Positions 37,301 to 44,936 of a DNA stretch of 64,000 nucleotides are shown here, piece after piece (within the stretch, counting starts at the first letter, position 1; each line of letters begins with the position of its first letter). The notes under the pieces were generated by a model. The model had not been told where the DNA came from. It saw only the letters and a program-made list of their open reading frames with translations, and ran no database searches. The translations under genes were made by a program, and so were the position numbers. Source of the stretch: Collimonas pratensis (GTDB taxonomy: Bacteria > Pseudomonadota > Gammaproteobacteria > Burkholderiales > Burkholderiaceae_D); contig NZ_CP013234.1 of assembly GCF_001584185.1 (NCBI RefSeq), forward strand, positions 2,976,001-3,040,000. Reading direction: 5' to 3'.

Positions 37301-40300
37301 TCCAGCATTCCCTGCACATAGTCTGCCAACGCGCGATGGGAAATCACCACGCCCTTGGGCGTGCCGGTGGAGCCGGAAGTGTAGATCAGATAAGCTGCCT
37401 GCAACGGCGCCGGACGGTTCTTGCGGACAGCGGCATTGGCCAGCAAGGGCATCTGCATCAGCGCATCCAGCGCCAGCATCCGGGCGCCGCCGAATTGCCC
37501 GGTGAGCGTGGCTTGGCTGGCGCTCAGTATCCATTGCGCCTGGCAGGCATCGACCGCGGCGGCCAGCCGCTCGGACGGCATGGCGGGATCGAGCAGCACC
37601 GCATATGCGCCCGCTTTCAAGATGCCTAACAGCGCCACAGCGAAATGCACGGAACGTTCGATACAGACTGCAACCGGCTGTTCCGTCCCAGCGCCCTGCT
37701 GTTGCAAAGCCTGGGCAATGCGTTCCGAGGCATCGTCCAGTTCGGCAAAAGTCAGCTGGGTGTCGGCGTCAGCCAGCGCAATCCGGTGCGGGGTAGCGCT
37801 GACATGGCCGGCAAACATGTCCAATACGCTGTCGAACGCCGACGGCAGCAGGCGGCCCAACCGGGCGGCGCCATACTCTGCACGGTCGGCGCAATCCAGC
37901 TCGGCGATCGTGCTTGTCGGATCATTTACAGCATCGCTAACCAGTGCAGCAAAGCTTTCAAGCCAGGCTTGCGCCGTAGCGGATTCGATGCCATCCAGCG
38001 CATAAGCGGCGACCAGCTCGATGCCGTGCGCATCGTCGGTAAAATCGAGAGCAAAATCAAAACGGGCGGCCAGGTCGGGGCCGGCCGACATGTGTGCTGT
38101 CGCGCCAGGTAGATCGGCGTTCAGCGCCAGATCGAACTGCTGGGCAAACTTGACTCTCAGCCATTCGTCGCCGCGCCGCACCGGTGGCTCGACCGCATCC
38201 AGTACCTGCTCGAACGGCACATCCTGGTACTCGAAGCCGTCCAGCGCGCTGGCGCGTACGGCTCCCAGCAAGGTCTCAAAAGACTGGCCTGGCGCCACAT
38301 GTGCGCGCAGTGCCAGGGTGTTCAGGAAAAGCCCCAGCAACGGCGCCGTCTGCGCGCGCTGGCGCTGTGCTACCGGTATCGCGACCACAATGTCGGTGCT
38401 GCCTGTCAGACGGTACAGCCAGGCGTCGAACGCCGCCAGCAATACCGTAAACGGCGATGTCCGATGGCGCCGCGCCAATGCACGCAGCGTCGCGGAGGTT
38501 GCAGCCGACAAGCGCAGCGCCAGACGGCCGCCGCGGTAGTCGCGTTCGGCGGAACGGGGACGGTCGAGCGGCAGCGCCAGCGGCGGTGGTGCGTCGCGCA
38601 GCGCAGCGCGCCAGTAATTGCGCTGCCGCTCGCCTTCGCCGGCAGCGAGCAAGTTGCGCTGCCATAGCGCGTAATCGGCGTATTGGATGGGCAGCGCTGG
38701 CAGCTCCACCAGATGGTCGCTGGCCAGGGCTGCATAGGCTGCAGTCAATTCCTGGAAGGCGCAACGCGAACTCCAGCCATCGCTGACGGCGTGGTGGGTG
38801 GTCAGCAACAGGCGTTGTGCGGTGTCGCCGAGGGTCAGCAACGTCGCTCGCAGCAACGGCCCGGACGACAGATCGAAGGCATCGGTGACATGTGCTTGTG
38901 CCAGATCGGCGGCCAGCGTCGCGCGTTGCGTCTCGTCGTGACTGCGCAGATCGACCTCGGCCATACGCACCGGCAGATGCGCGTGGACGCGCTGCATGAC
39001 GATGCCGTCTTCATTTTCCACCAGCGTGGTGCGCCAGGCTTCATGGCGCGCAATCAGCTGGTCCAGTGCGCGCTGCAGCAAGGTCGCGTTCAACACGCCG
39101 CGAATGTCCCACTGCACGGCGATGTGGTAGGCGGCGCCAGCGTCGCGGGTCTGCGCCAGCACCCAGAAGCGCTGCTGGGCAAAGGATGCGGGGCAGTCAA
39201 CAAATTGCGCATCATCTGCCTGGTGAGGAGCCTTAGGAATCAAGCCGGCGCCGTCGACCTCGGTCTCGCTACGTTCGATCAGCAGCGCCAGTTCGGCCAG
39301 CGACGGATCATCGAACAAACCTTCCAGGCGCAGATTGACCTGCCATTTGATTCGCACCGCGGCCTGCATCTGCATGGCGCCAAGCGAGTCGCCGCCACGG
39401 GCGAAGAACCGGTCTGCGCGACCGATCGGCGCCGCATCGTTCAACAAGCCTTGCCACAAAGCAGCAAGAGCGCGTTCGACCGCAGTTTCCGGCGTCACGT
39501 AATCGGCTCCGGCGGCTAACGGCAGCGCTGCTACCGCCAGCCGCAATGCCGTCTTGTCCAGCTTGCCGTTCAAGGTATAAGGGAGACGCTCGAAGCGTGC
39601 AAAGCGGTGCGGTAGCCAGGCTTGCGGCAGCCGCGCCGTCAAATGCGCTTTTAAAGCGTCGTCAGTGAGCTCTTCAGCCAACGTCACGCAGGCGATCAAC
39701 TGGGTCCGTCCGGCGGACGCTTCAGCCAGCACGCCGGCGTCGCGCACAACCGGATGCGTCAGCAGGCAGGCGGCGACCTCACCCGGCTCTACCCGTACGC
39801 CGCGCACTTGCACCTGGTCGTCGATGCGGCCGAGGTAATCGAAGGAACCATCGGCACGCTCGCGCGCCAGGTCGCCGGTGCTGTAGATACGCGCACCAGG
39901 CTCCCCTGTCGGATCAGGCAGGAAACGTTCCGCCGTCAGTGCCGGCCGGCCATGATAGCCGCGCGCCAGGCAAACGCCGCCAAGCAGCAACTCACCTGCA
40001 TCGCCTTGGGCAGCTTCATCGATACGGGCAATGCGCGGCCCGATCGGCCAGCCTATCGGTAGCGAAGCGTGGCCGCTGCCCTGCTCCAACGCCGGTACGC
40101 TGCCTGGATCGACTGGCCACAGCATCGGCGAAATCACCGCCTCCGTCGGGCCGTAGCCGTTTACCAGCCGGATGGCGGGAAAGACCTGGCGGATTTCATG
40201 GAATGTATCTTGCGACATGGCTTCGCCGCCAAACAGCAGCACACGTAGCGCGGATGGCACGCCGCAGCGCGCAGACTCCGCCGCGAATTCACGCAAATAC

Positions 40301-41052
40301 GCAGGCGGCAAGGTGGTGTTGGTCACACCCTCGCGCTCCATCAAGGCGCGCGCGGTTGCCGGAGTAAACGGCGGCGGATCGCTGATGACCACGCTGGCGC
40401 CAAGCGACAGCGGCGCCAGCCAGGCTTCAATCGAGACATCGAAATTGACCGAAGCGAAGTGCAGCAAACGGTCCGTCGGCCCTATCGGCAGCGCTGTACA
40501 GAGCGCCGCGCAATGGACCGCCAGCGGGCCATGTTCGACCACTACGGCCTTCGGCGTGCCGGTCGAACCAGAGGTATAGATCATATAAGCGGCCGCGCGT
40601 GGATCCACCGGCGCATCCTCATCGGCCAGCAGCGCGCCAGACAAATCGTCGCGACCGACCGTGAAACATTGCGCGAAGCGGGCGCGCATCGCTGCGGCGG
40701 CGGCCACATCGACGATGCCATGCGCCAGCCCGGCATCCTGGGCCAGCCAGTCAAGACGGGCAGCGGGATGGCGCGGATCGAGCGCGACAAATACGCCGCC
40801 AGCCTTCATTACGGCCAGCAACGCCACGAACAGGTCGCAGGAACGCTCGACGCAAACGCCGACGCGTACTTCGGCAGCGACGCCGGCGGCACACAAGCGG
40901 GCGGCCAGGCGGCTGGCGCGCAGATCCAGTTCGCCGCGCGACAGGCGCACGGTATGCGGGGTGAAGGAAGCCAGGGCTGGCGCATCGGGGGCCAGGCGTG
41001 CCTGCGCACGGATTTGCTGGTGCAAGGCAATCGGAAAACGCGTCGTCGACAT
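31387..41052 (-). CDS. orbI: Siderophore non-ribosomal peptide synthetase, first subunit (A-T-C-A-T-E-C-A-T)
   Basis: A 3221-residue NRPS. Loading module: A1 and T1 (GGDSL near 554). Then C (HHAVSDG near 751), A2 (core near 1222), T2 (LGGDSI near 1620), E (HHLIVDGVSW near 1808, RTLGWLTSHYPL), C (HHLLLDGW near 2285), A3 (near 2763) and T3 (LGGHSLL near 3150). By-eye specificity codes are A1 D-V-E-T-L-G-G-I-S-K (ornithine-derivative type), A2 D-L-T-K-I-G-H-V-G-K (Asp) and A3 D-V-W-H-V-S-L-I-D-K (Ser). The E domain predicts D-Asp. I start it at the ATG at 41052 (MSTTRFPIAL), with GAGG 6 bases before, because the longest frame (41106) begins upstream of the -10 of its own promoter (41097-41121). 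Confidence 0.93.
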   Translation of the reverse strand: MSTTRFPIALHQQIRAQARLAPDAPALASFTPHTVRLSRGELDLRASRLAARLCAAGVAAEVRVGVCVERSCDLFVALLAVMKAGGVFVALDPRHPAARLDWLAQDAGLAHGIVDVAAAAAMRARFAQCFTVGRDDLSGALLADEDAPVDPRAAAYMIYTSGSTGTPKAVVVEHGPLAVHCAALCTALPIGPTDRLLHFASVNFDVSIEAWLAPLSLGASVVISDPPPFTPATARALMEREGVTNTTLPPAYLREFAAESARCGVPSALRVLLFGGEAMSQDTFHEIRQVFPAIRLVNGYGPTEAVISPMLWPVDPGSVPALEQGSGHASLPIGWPIGPRIARIDEAAQGDAGELLLGGVCLARGYHGRPALTAERFLPDPTGEPGARIYSTGDLARERADGSFDYLGRIDDQVQVRGVRVEPGEVAACLLTHPVVRDAGVLAEASAGRTQLIACVTLAEELTDDALKAHLTARLPQAWLPHRFARFERLPYTLNGKLDKTALRLAVAALPLAAGADYVTPETAVERALAALWQGLLNDAAPIGRADRFFARGGDSLGAMQMQAAVRIKWQVNLRLEGLFDDPSLAELALLIERSETEVDGAGLIPKAPHQADDAQFVDCPASFAQQRFWVLAQTRDAGAAYHIAVQWDIRGVLNATLLQRALDQLIARHEAWRTTLVENEDGIVMQRVHAHLPVRMAEVDLRSHDETQRATLAADLAQAHVTDAFDLSSGPLLRATLLTLGDTAQRLLLTTHHAVSDGWSSRCAFQELTAAYAALASDHLVELPALPIQYADYALWQRNLLAAGEGERQRNYWRAALRDAPPPLALPLDRPRSAERDYRGGRLALRLSAATSATLRALARRHRTSPFTVLLAAFDAWLYRLTGSTDIVVAIPVAQRQRAQTAPLLGLFLNTLALRAHVAPGQSFETLLGAVRASALDGFEYQDVPFEQVLDAVEPPVRRGDEWLRVKFAQQFDLALNADLPGATAHMSAGPDLAARFDFALDFTDDAHGIELVAAYALDGIESATAQAWLESFAALVSDAVNDPTSTIAELDCADRAEYGAARLGRLLPSAFDSVLDMFAGHVSATPHRIALADADTQLTFAELDDASERIAQALQQQGAGTEQPVAVCIERSVHFAVALLGILKAGAYAVLLDPAMPSERLAAAVDACQAQWILSASQATLTGQFGGARMLALDALMQMPLLANAAVRKNRPAPLQAAYLIYTSGSTGTPKGVVISHRALADYVQGMLDELAFSADASMAMVSTVAADLGHTTLFGALCSGRTLHLLPAQCAFDPDRFAEEMRSRDVGILKIVPSHLHALLDARQPADVLPGHALITGGETLPWALVERIAALKPGCRVINHYGPTEATVGALTCDTSAPAQATLRARASVAEGVPLGLPLPNAQAYVLDAHGASVPPGAIGELYLGGPGVARGYLGRAAATAERFLPHPFADGQRLYRTGDRVRLRADRRLDFLGRVDDQVKIRGYRVEPGEISALLLTLDGVAQASTLAFEQDGRMRLASFVTARAAALLDQNALREKLAQRLPDYMVPALLMVLDVLPVTANGKVDRQALRALASAPVTAAATGDAPRGVIEETLAAVWKEVLKAESIGREDNFFELGGDSILVLQVIARSRKRGVRFTPKQLFDGPTIARLGQVAVSTDNLVVAAPAKPQAAKRDELLLLTPAQLRFFEFDIPQRGHWNQAIQFDLQEPFDFDAFARAFESLLNHHDIFKQRFIQDSATGAWQITLAPQAYVNLPLATGAAHDGADALAQFDVLQCQLDLTHGPLACAFAAMLPDGRSQLYLAIHHLIVDGVSWRILLEDLDAAYRAARERRSIRLTAGSVAAQDWAARLARAASEAGSPFVGETSYWTTLATAHEDLQLDHPQAAATNADAAVVVQVLDAELTRSALTDANAAYRTQMIELLIAALAQTLSSQTGQPYCRVELEGHGREALFDDIDASRTLGWLTSHYPLAVTVEDQPAATLGAVKDSLRAVPHKGLGFGVLRHYGDAATRAALAAVQRPRVTFNYLGQFDAMRDAALVARFGGAGRERDPAGPLGNALAIHAYLDADGPRTLKVHWVYGSTQFERATIETLAQRFESALAALVNACTQRLAQRGGGATPGDYPLARAAGLSQATLERLPFDLRTVEDMYPLSPMQQGILFHSLFAPEQSTYVNQLVATLSNPDVARLSAAFGAAVARHDILRTGFTAGEALPVQIVHRQAKMTVDLFDWRERGIEANTAFDDWLQQDRARSFDLSAPPLMRVALIRFTEDEWRLVWTRHHLLLDGWSTARFFADVLRDYIEPPRPQPFAAPAKTRYRDFIAWLAVRDQDAERSFWQQRLAQLAQPTLVAEREADAGRPAEQRSWRAVFPAAAMTRMSETARRLKITLNTLVQGAWALTLQRSCNQTSVAFGATVAGRPDTLADVDTVLGLFINTLPVIAAPLPGLSAAAWLHQLQSDNAAAAEYAQTPLYEIQRWAGQGALFDTLLVFENYPVDEAWQGRDERSLKMRDLRNIEATDFALTLVIEAGAGVDAALTIDYGYDATRISAASVAALHDVFTAAIEALINDPQAALGAMSLTGADQLAVLAGWNATAKDWPLVQQVPMHRQFERAALTTPTAVALEMLDAAGKCRQLSYAELEQRASQVAAALLAKGVQPDSAVALCIERSFDMVIALLGVLKAGAAYLPIDPDYPAERIAHLLNDAQPAVVITQPHLHERVQTAVTGPGVAILTVGELLQAKVAARLPIEVNVDQLAYLIYTSGSTGKPKGAGNSHRALANRIAWMQSAYQLQGDDVVLHKTPFGFDVSVWEFVWPLAIGARLAIAAPGDHRDPARLVAAIESHGVSTLHFVPSMLAAFLAYLDDFKAAARCASIQRIVASGEALPPELVARVAQLLPHARLYNLYGPAEAAIDVSHWTCGAEDIQAAAVPIGHPIANLQLHVLDLALHPVPPGGVGELYLGGTGLARGYLGRPGLTAERFVPDPFLPGARLYRSGDLARRRSDGALDYLGRSDTQVKLRGQRIEPGEIEALLRTITGVHDAVVIVRNEQLIGYVARGAGNALDQESLLAVLRAQLPAYMVPAQLIQLDALPVTPNGKCDRNALPAPQRQEKPAVVLQSDTERTLAAIWQRVLRIAAVDRDDDFFMLGGHSLLATQANAQANLHWQLMLPLRAMFEQRTLAGCAALIDQALAERSTSTGPDAASAIDALLAELEME

Positions 41053-41096
41053 AAAATCCTCAGGTCCGGCCACAAACATGGCCTCTTTGATTGGTT

Positions 41097-41121
41097 GACG
41101 AACCACGCCTTCAAATTTTTA
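41097..41121 (-). promoter_or_regulatory. OrbS/PvdS-type promoter for the NRPS operon
   Basis: On the minus strand TAAA (41121-41118), exactly 17 bases, then CGTC (41100-41097). This is the form described for iron-starvation sigma factors of the OrbS/PvdS group. The expected transcript start is near 41090, giving a leader of about 40 bases to the ATG at 41052. Confidence 0.82.
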
Positions 41122-41170
41122 GTGAAATCCCATGCATTTATCTTTTTTCTGCGAATCTGCAGCGCGCTAT

Positions 41171-41195
41171 TAAATATTCACTGTGCTGAATCGTC
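41171..41195 (+). promoter_or_regulatory. OrbS/PvdS-type promoter for the exporter gene
   Basis: TAAA (41171-41174), 17 bases, CGTC (41192-41195) on the plus strand, 100 bases before the exporter ATG. It is divergent from the NRPS promoter, with about 50 bases between the two -35 elements. Confidence 0.8.
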
Positions 41196-41294
41196 ATCCC
41201 AGTTAACAGCCTGTATTGCGCAAGGTTTACCCACGCAATTTTTTTGCTGAATTTGCCATATCCGATTCTCACAACCCTCAACCGACTGAAGCCG

Positions 41295-43040
41295 ATGACC
41301 GCTGCCAACGAACCCTACGATTCCCCACCTGATTCTCTGCCCACGCCCTCGGCGCAGGCCAAGCCAGCCATGCGCCTGATTCTTGCGCTGCTGAAGCGTT
41401 CCAAGGGGGCGCTGGCGATCGCCCTCACCGCCTGTGTCTTGAACGGCATCGCCAGCGTGCTGCTGGTGGCAACCCTGAACCGGGCCCTGTCGGACGCGAC
41501 TGCAGCCGACGGCTCGCTGGCTCTGCGCTTTGGCTTGTGCGCGGTGATCGCCCTGGTCACCAGGGTGATCACCGGCGTGCTGTTTGCACGGCTGTCGCAA
41601 GACACCATGGCGCAACTGCGTGAACATGTAGCCAAGCGTGTCGCCGCCGCCGAACTGCGCGATGTCGAAAGAATAGGCGCCGCGCCGGTGCAATCGGTGC
41701 TGACCGATGACGCCACCAATGTCTCGATGCTGTTTTTCGCCCTCCCCAACATCGTCATGCACGGTTCCATCGTTTTCGGCTGCCTCGGCTATCTGGCCTG
41801 GCTGTCGTGGCCGGTGTGCTTGCTGGCGCTGACTGCGATTGTGGTCGGCTCCTTCGGTTACCACAGCGGCGACAAGCGCGCCATTGCTTCGCTGGAGGCC
41901 GCGGGCCGTTCGCAAGACAAGTTGTTCGGCTATCTTGGCGCATTGTTTACCGGCGCAAAGGAACTGAAGCTGCACCAGGCGCGTGCGCGCCAGTTCCTCG
42001 ACGGCCAGCTGGGTGCCGCCATCGGCGAGGTGCGCGACCATCGCCGGCGCGCATTCAGCTCGTATGCCGTCGGCGTCGGCTGGATCGTCTTCCTGTTCTA
42101 TGTATTCCTGGGTGCAGCCGCGTTCTGGCCCACCCTGGGCGTACGCGCCGACCCGGCTGCCGCTTCTGGCTATATCGTTGTGTTCCTGTTCATGTTGTTG
42201 CCGCTGGATGGCTTGCTCAATAACGTGCCGACCTTGAATGCCGCACGCGTATCGCTGGCCCGTATCGAAAAAATCATGGAAGAATTCGGCAGCCTGCGCA
42301 TTGTGCCGCCGCTCAGCGAAAGCGCATCGCACCTGCCGTTCAAGACGCTGACTTTGCGCAACGTCACGCACTCCTACTTCCATGAACGCGACGAACGAAT
42401 GTTCAGAGTCGGCCCGATCGATCTCACCTTCAAACCGGGTGAGCTGATCTTCCTGGTGGGCGGCAACGGCAGCGGCAAGACCACGCTGGCAAAAGTGCTG
42501 ACCGGACTGTACGAACCGGAACAAGGGGTGATCGAGGTCGATGGCAAGGTCATTGGCTCTGCCGAGCGTGCTGCCTATCGCGAACGTTTCACCGCGGTGT
42601 TCAACGACTTCCACCTCTTCGATGCGCTGCTGGGCATCATCGATCCCAACGATGCCTCAAGGGCGCAGGCGGATGCGCGCGCCAATGCACTGGTCGCCAA
42701 GCTGGCGCTGGACCATAAGGTGCAAGTGATCGACGGCGCCTTTTCGACACGTGCACTGTCCACCGGACAACGCAAGCGCCTGGCGCTGGTGGTGGCTTAC
42801 CTGGAAGACCGGCCGTTCTATCTGTTTGACGAATGGGCGGCGGACCAGGACCCAGCGTTCAAGGCAGTTTTCTATGAACAGCTGCTGCCGGAACTGTGCG
42901 CACGCGGAAAAACCGTGCTGGTGATCACCCATGATGACCGTTACTTCCCGCTTGCCGACCGTGTTCTGAAACTCGACAACGGCAGCATCGTCAGCGACAC
43001 CTTTGGCGCACCGCTGGCGGCCCGTGTGGCTAATGGTTAA
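41295..43040 (+). CDS. orbE: ABC exporter of siderophore precursor (PvdE/SyrD-type, fused TMD-NBD)
   Basis: A 581-residue cyclic-peptide-type ABC exporter from the first ATG (MTAANEPYD); an upstream in-frame TTG at 41244 has no ribosome site. Six membrane segments lie within roughly the first 310 residues. The ATPase domain has Walker A GGNGSGKTT, a signature variant LSTGQRKRL, and Walker B FYLFDEWAADQDP in which the usual Glu follows the Asp. In PvdE and OrbE homologues it moves the siderophore or its precursor from cytoplasm to periplasm. It is the only gene of the locus on the plus strand and has its own OrbS-type promoter. From memory, orbE is also transcribed opposite to its neighbours in Burkholderia. 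Confidence 0.9.
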   Translation: MTAANEPYDSPPDSLPTPSAQAKPAMRLILALLKRSKGALAIALTACVLNGIASVLLVATLNRALSDATAADGSLALRFGLCAVIALVTRVITGVLFARLSQDTMAQLREHVAKRVAAAELRDVERIGAAPVQSVLTDDATNVSMLFFALPNIVMHGSIVFGCLGYLAWLSWPVCLLALTAIVVGSFGYHSGDKRAIASLEAAGRSQDKLFGYLGALFTGAKELKLHQARARQFLDGQLGAAIGEVRDHRRRAFSSYAVGVGWIVFLFYVFLGAAAFWPTLGVRADPAAASGYIVVFLFMLLPLDGLLNNVPTLNAARVSLARIEKIMEEFGSLRIVPPLSESASHLPFKTLTLRNVTHSYFHERDERMFRVGPIDLTFKPGELIFLVGGNGSGKTTLAKVLTGLYEPEQGVIEVDGKVIGSAERAAYRERFTAVFNDFHLFDALLGIIDPNDASRAQADARANALVAKLALDHKVQVIDGAFSTRALSTGQRKRLALVVAYLEDRPFYLFDEWAADQDPAFKAVFYEQLLPELCARGKTVLVITHDDRYFPLADRVLKLDNGSIVSDTFGAPLAARVANG

Positions 43041-43059
43041 TGGCTAGCCAAACATGAAA

Positions 43060-43090
43060 ATGGCCCGCAAGTCATGCACTTGCGGGCCAT
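43060..43090. terminator. Bidirectional terminator between exporter and uptake operon
   Basis: ATGGCCCGCAAGT-catgc-ACTTGCGGGCCAT, a perfect 13-base stem with a 5-base loop, between the convergent ends at 43040 and 43114. On the minus strand it is followed directly by TTTTC, so it best fits the end of the six-gene uptake unit. Confidence 0.85.
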
Positions 43091-43113
43091 TGCAATCACA
43101 GGTTCATCAACGA

Positions 43114-44127
43114 TTAAGGTTTTGCCGGAGGCAGCGACAGCAACTGCTCGGTCATGGCATCCGCCAAGCGCAGCGCCGACATCGGGCCGCCGAACACCCA
43201 CAGGTTGCGCTCCACCAGCGCCACCCGGCCAGCACGACGGGCCGGCACAAAGCGCCAGACCGGCGAATCCAGCTTGGCCGAGAGCGGCACTTCCGGCCCG
43301 GTGGCGCTTACGAACAGCACCGCAAGGCCAGGCTTTTGCAGCAAGTCTTTGGACGTTACGTAGGTGGTGCCCTCGCGGGTCGGCGCGGCGTAAGCAAGCT
43401 CCAGACCCAGTGCGCGCGCCACACCGCCCACCATGCTGTTGCCGGTGAACGCCCAGTAGCGGTCGGCCAGGCCCAGCTCTTGCAGCCAGGCCACCTGTTC
43501 GCCGCTGCGCCCTGCCTGCGCGATGCGCTGGACGTCGCGCGCCAGACCGGCGTCAAGCTTCGCTTCGACCGCACGGCCAGCCTCTTCACGACCGGTCAGG
43601 CAAGCAATGCTGCGCAAGATCTTGCGCGCCCAGTCCATCTGCGTCAACGACGCTTCGTTCTTTTCCAGATCCGGGCTGTACTGGAACAGTACCGTGGGGG
43701 CGATGCGGTTGAGCGCGTCGAAAATCGCGCTGTGCCTCAGGCCGACGCCCAGGATCAAATCAGGCTGCAGCGCGGCGATTGCCTCAAAACTGGGTTCCTG
43801 CCGGGTGCCGACGTCCGGCACGCGGCCAAGACGCTCTTTGTCGTAGTCAAACCAGCCGGGATAGTTGGCGGAGTCAGCCATGCCGACCGGGATCACACCC
43901 AATGCCGCCAGGTCTTCCGCGAACATGTATTCAAGCACCACGATGCGCTTCGGCCGTTGCGGCATGGCGTGGTAGAACTGCGAAATGGTGGGGTTCTCGG
44001 CCAACGCTTCACAGGCTGCCGCAACAGGGACAGCAGGCTGGCCGGCGGTTGCAGCGACAGGCGCTGCACCGGCAAGGCTGATGCAAGCCGCAACAAGCAG
44101 GCGCAAGCGCCATGTCTTGGCCCTCAT
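43114..44127 (-). CDS. orbB: Periplasmic ferric-siderophore binding protein (FhuD-like)
   Basis: A 337-residue class III substrate-binding protein. The ATG at 44127 starts a signal peptide ([20 protein letters not shown], cleavage near ATA/GQP), and its first bases overlap the stop of the preceding reductase gene (ATGA). The body has [40 protein letters not shown] and [11 protein letters not shown], the FecB/FhuD pattern with a long connecting helix. It would deliver the ferric siderophore from the TonB receptor to the OrbD/OrbC transporter. It is the last gene of the mbtH-led unit and is followed by a strong terminator. Confidence 0.92.
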   Translation of the reverse strand: MRAKTWRLRLLVAACISLAGAAPVAATAGQPAVPVAAACEALAENPTISQFYHAMPQRPKRIVVLEYMFAEDLAALGVIPVGMADSANYPGWFDYDKERLGRVPDVGTRQEPSFEAIAALQPDLILGVGLRHSAIFDALNRIAPTVLFQYSPDLEKNEASLTQMDWARKILRSIACLTGREEAGRAVEAKLDAGLARDVQRIAQAGRSGEQVAWLQELGLADRYWAFTGNSMVGGVARALGLELAYAAPTREGTTYVTSKDLLQKPGLAVLFVSATGPEVPLSAKLDSPVWRFVPARRAGRVALVERNLWVFGGPMSALRLADAMTEQLLSLPPAKP

Positions 44128-44936
44128 TGCAGCGACTCCTGGCAAGCCAGTTCGTCGTCGCACATGGTCAACAGCAAGGGGCAGCTTGCGCACAAATTCG
44201 TTTCTCCTGGAATTTCATTGCGCATGCAGCAAACACGGCGTGCGCGGAAGGGATTGGGCAGCAAGTCGGAACGCGGCTGGACCCGGCGCACGGGCGTACG
44301 CAAAGGATTGGGGCCGCCGTCGCTCAGGCAGGAGCAGAACAGATTTTCGATATCGCCTGCGCCGCCAGGCAATGCCGCGCACTCGCCCGCCAGATAATCG
44401 AGCAGATTGCCGGCATTGCCCCAAAACACGCGCGGCGCAATCCGCGTCATGCTGGCCAGCGTTTCAATGACTGCCTGCAGATGTCCGATCAGCGCCGCGG
44501 TGCAGGCCGCAGTATCCGGTTGCGGCGGCTGCAGGGCGTCGGCGGCAAAGTACAGCGCGGCCGGCATGCCATTTCGCAACAGCAATCGGGTACGCGCCGG
44601 CGACATGTCGAGGGGCCGGCGCAGCAGCAGCGCGACGATGCCGGCCGGCGCCGCCAGCCAGAAATAGTATTTGCTCCATTGCGACAGCAATGCCCGCGCA
44701 TGGATTTCAGCGTCGCCGCCGTAGTGCAGCGCCATGGCGGTCAGCAGCTCGCTGCGATAAGCGCCAAGCTCCGTCAGAGGGATGCATGCGGCCTCTGCGT
44801 CGGCATGCTGCGGCTGGTCGGGAGTACCAAGCCAGATATGTTGCAAACGCGATTCCAGATGCGCGGCAAGCCGCGGCGGCGCCAGCGTAGAGAAACAGCG
44901 CGCTACCGGATCGTTCCCTTGCAAGACAGCCATCAT
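44124..44936 (-). CDS. orbF: FhuF-like ferric-siderophore reductase
   Basis: A 270-residue cytoplasmic reductase of the FhuF type. The C-terminus has the iron-sulfur signature [18 protein letters not shown] (C-C-x10-C-x2-C), which binds an unusual 2Fe-2S cluster in FhuF and helps remove iron from hydroxamates. The start is at the first of two tandem ATGs (ATGATG), where the OrbD stop codon is embedded. A much longer frame from 45107 overlaps OrbD and was rejected. Together with the transporter it would release Fe(II) in the cytoplasm. Confidence 0.9.
   Translation of the reverse strand: MMAVLQGNDPVARCFSTLAPPRLAAHLESRLQHIWLGTPDQPQHADAEAACIPLTELGAYRSELLTAMALHYGGDAEIHARALLSQWSKYYFWLAAPAGIVALLLRRPLDMSPARTRLLLRNGMPAALYFAADALQPPQPDTAACTAALIGHLQAVIETLASMTRIAPRVFWGNAGNLLDYLAGECAALPGGAGDIENLFCSCLSDGGPNPLRTPVRRVQPRSDLLPNPFRARRVCCMRNEIPGETNLCASCPLLLTMCDDELACQESLQ

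Noticed and set aside
41053..41106. Upstream start for the first NRPS (41106)
   Set aside because: Lies upstream of the -10 element and lacks a ribosome site; the ATG at 41052 fits both.
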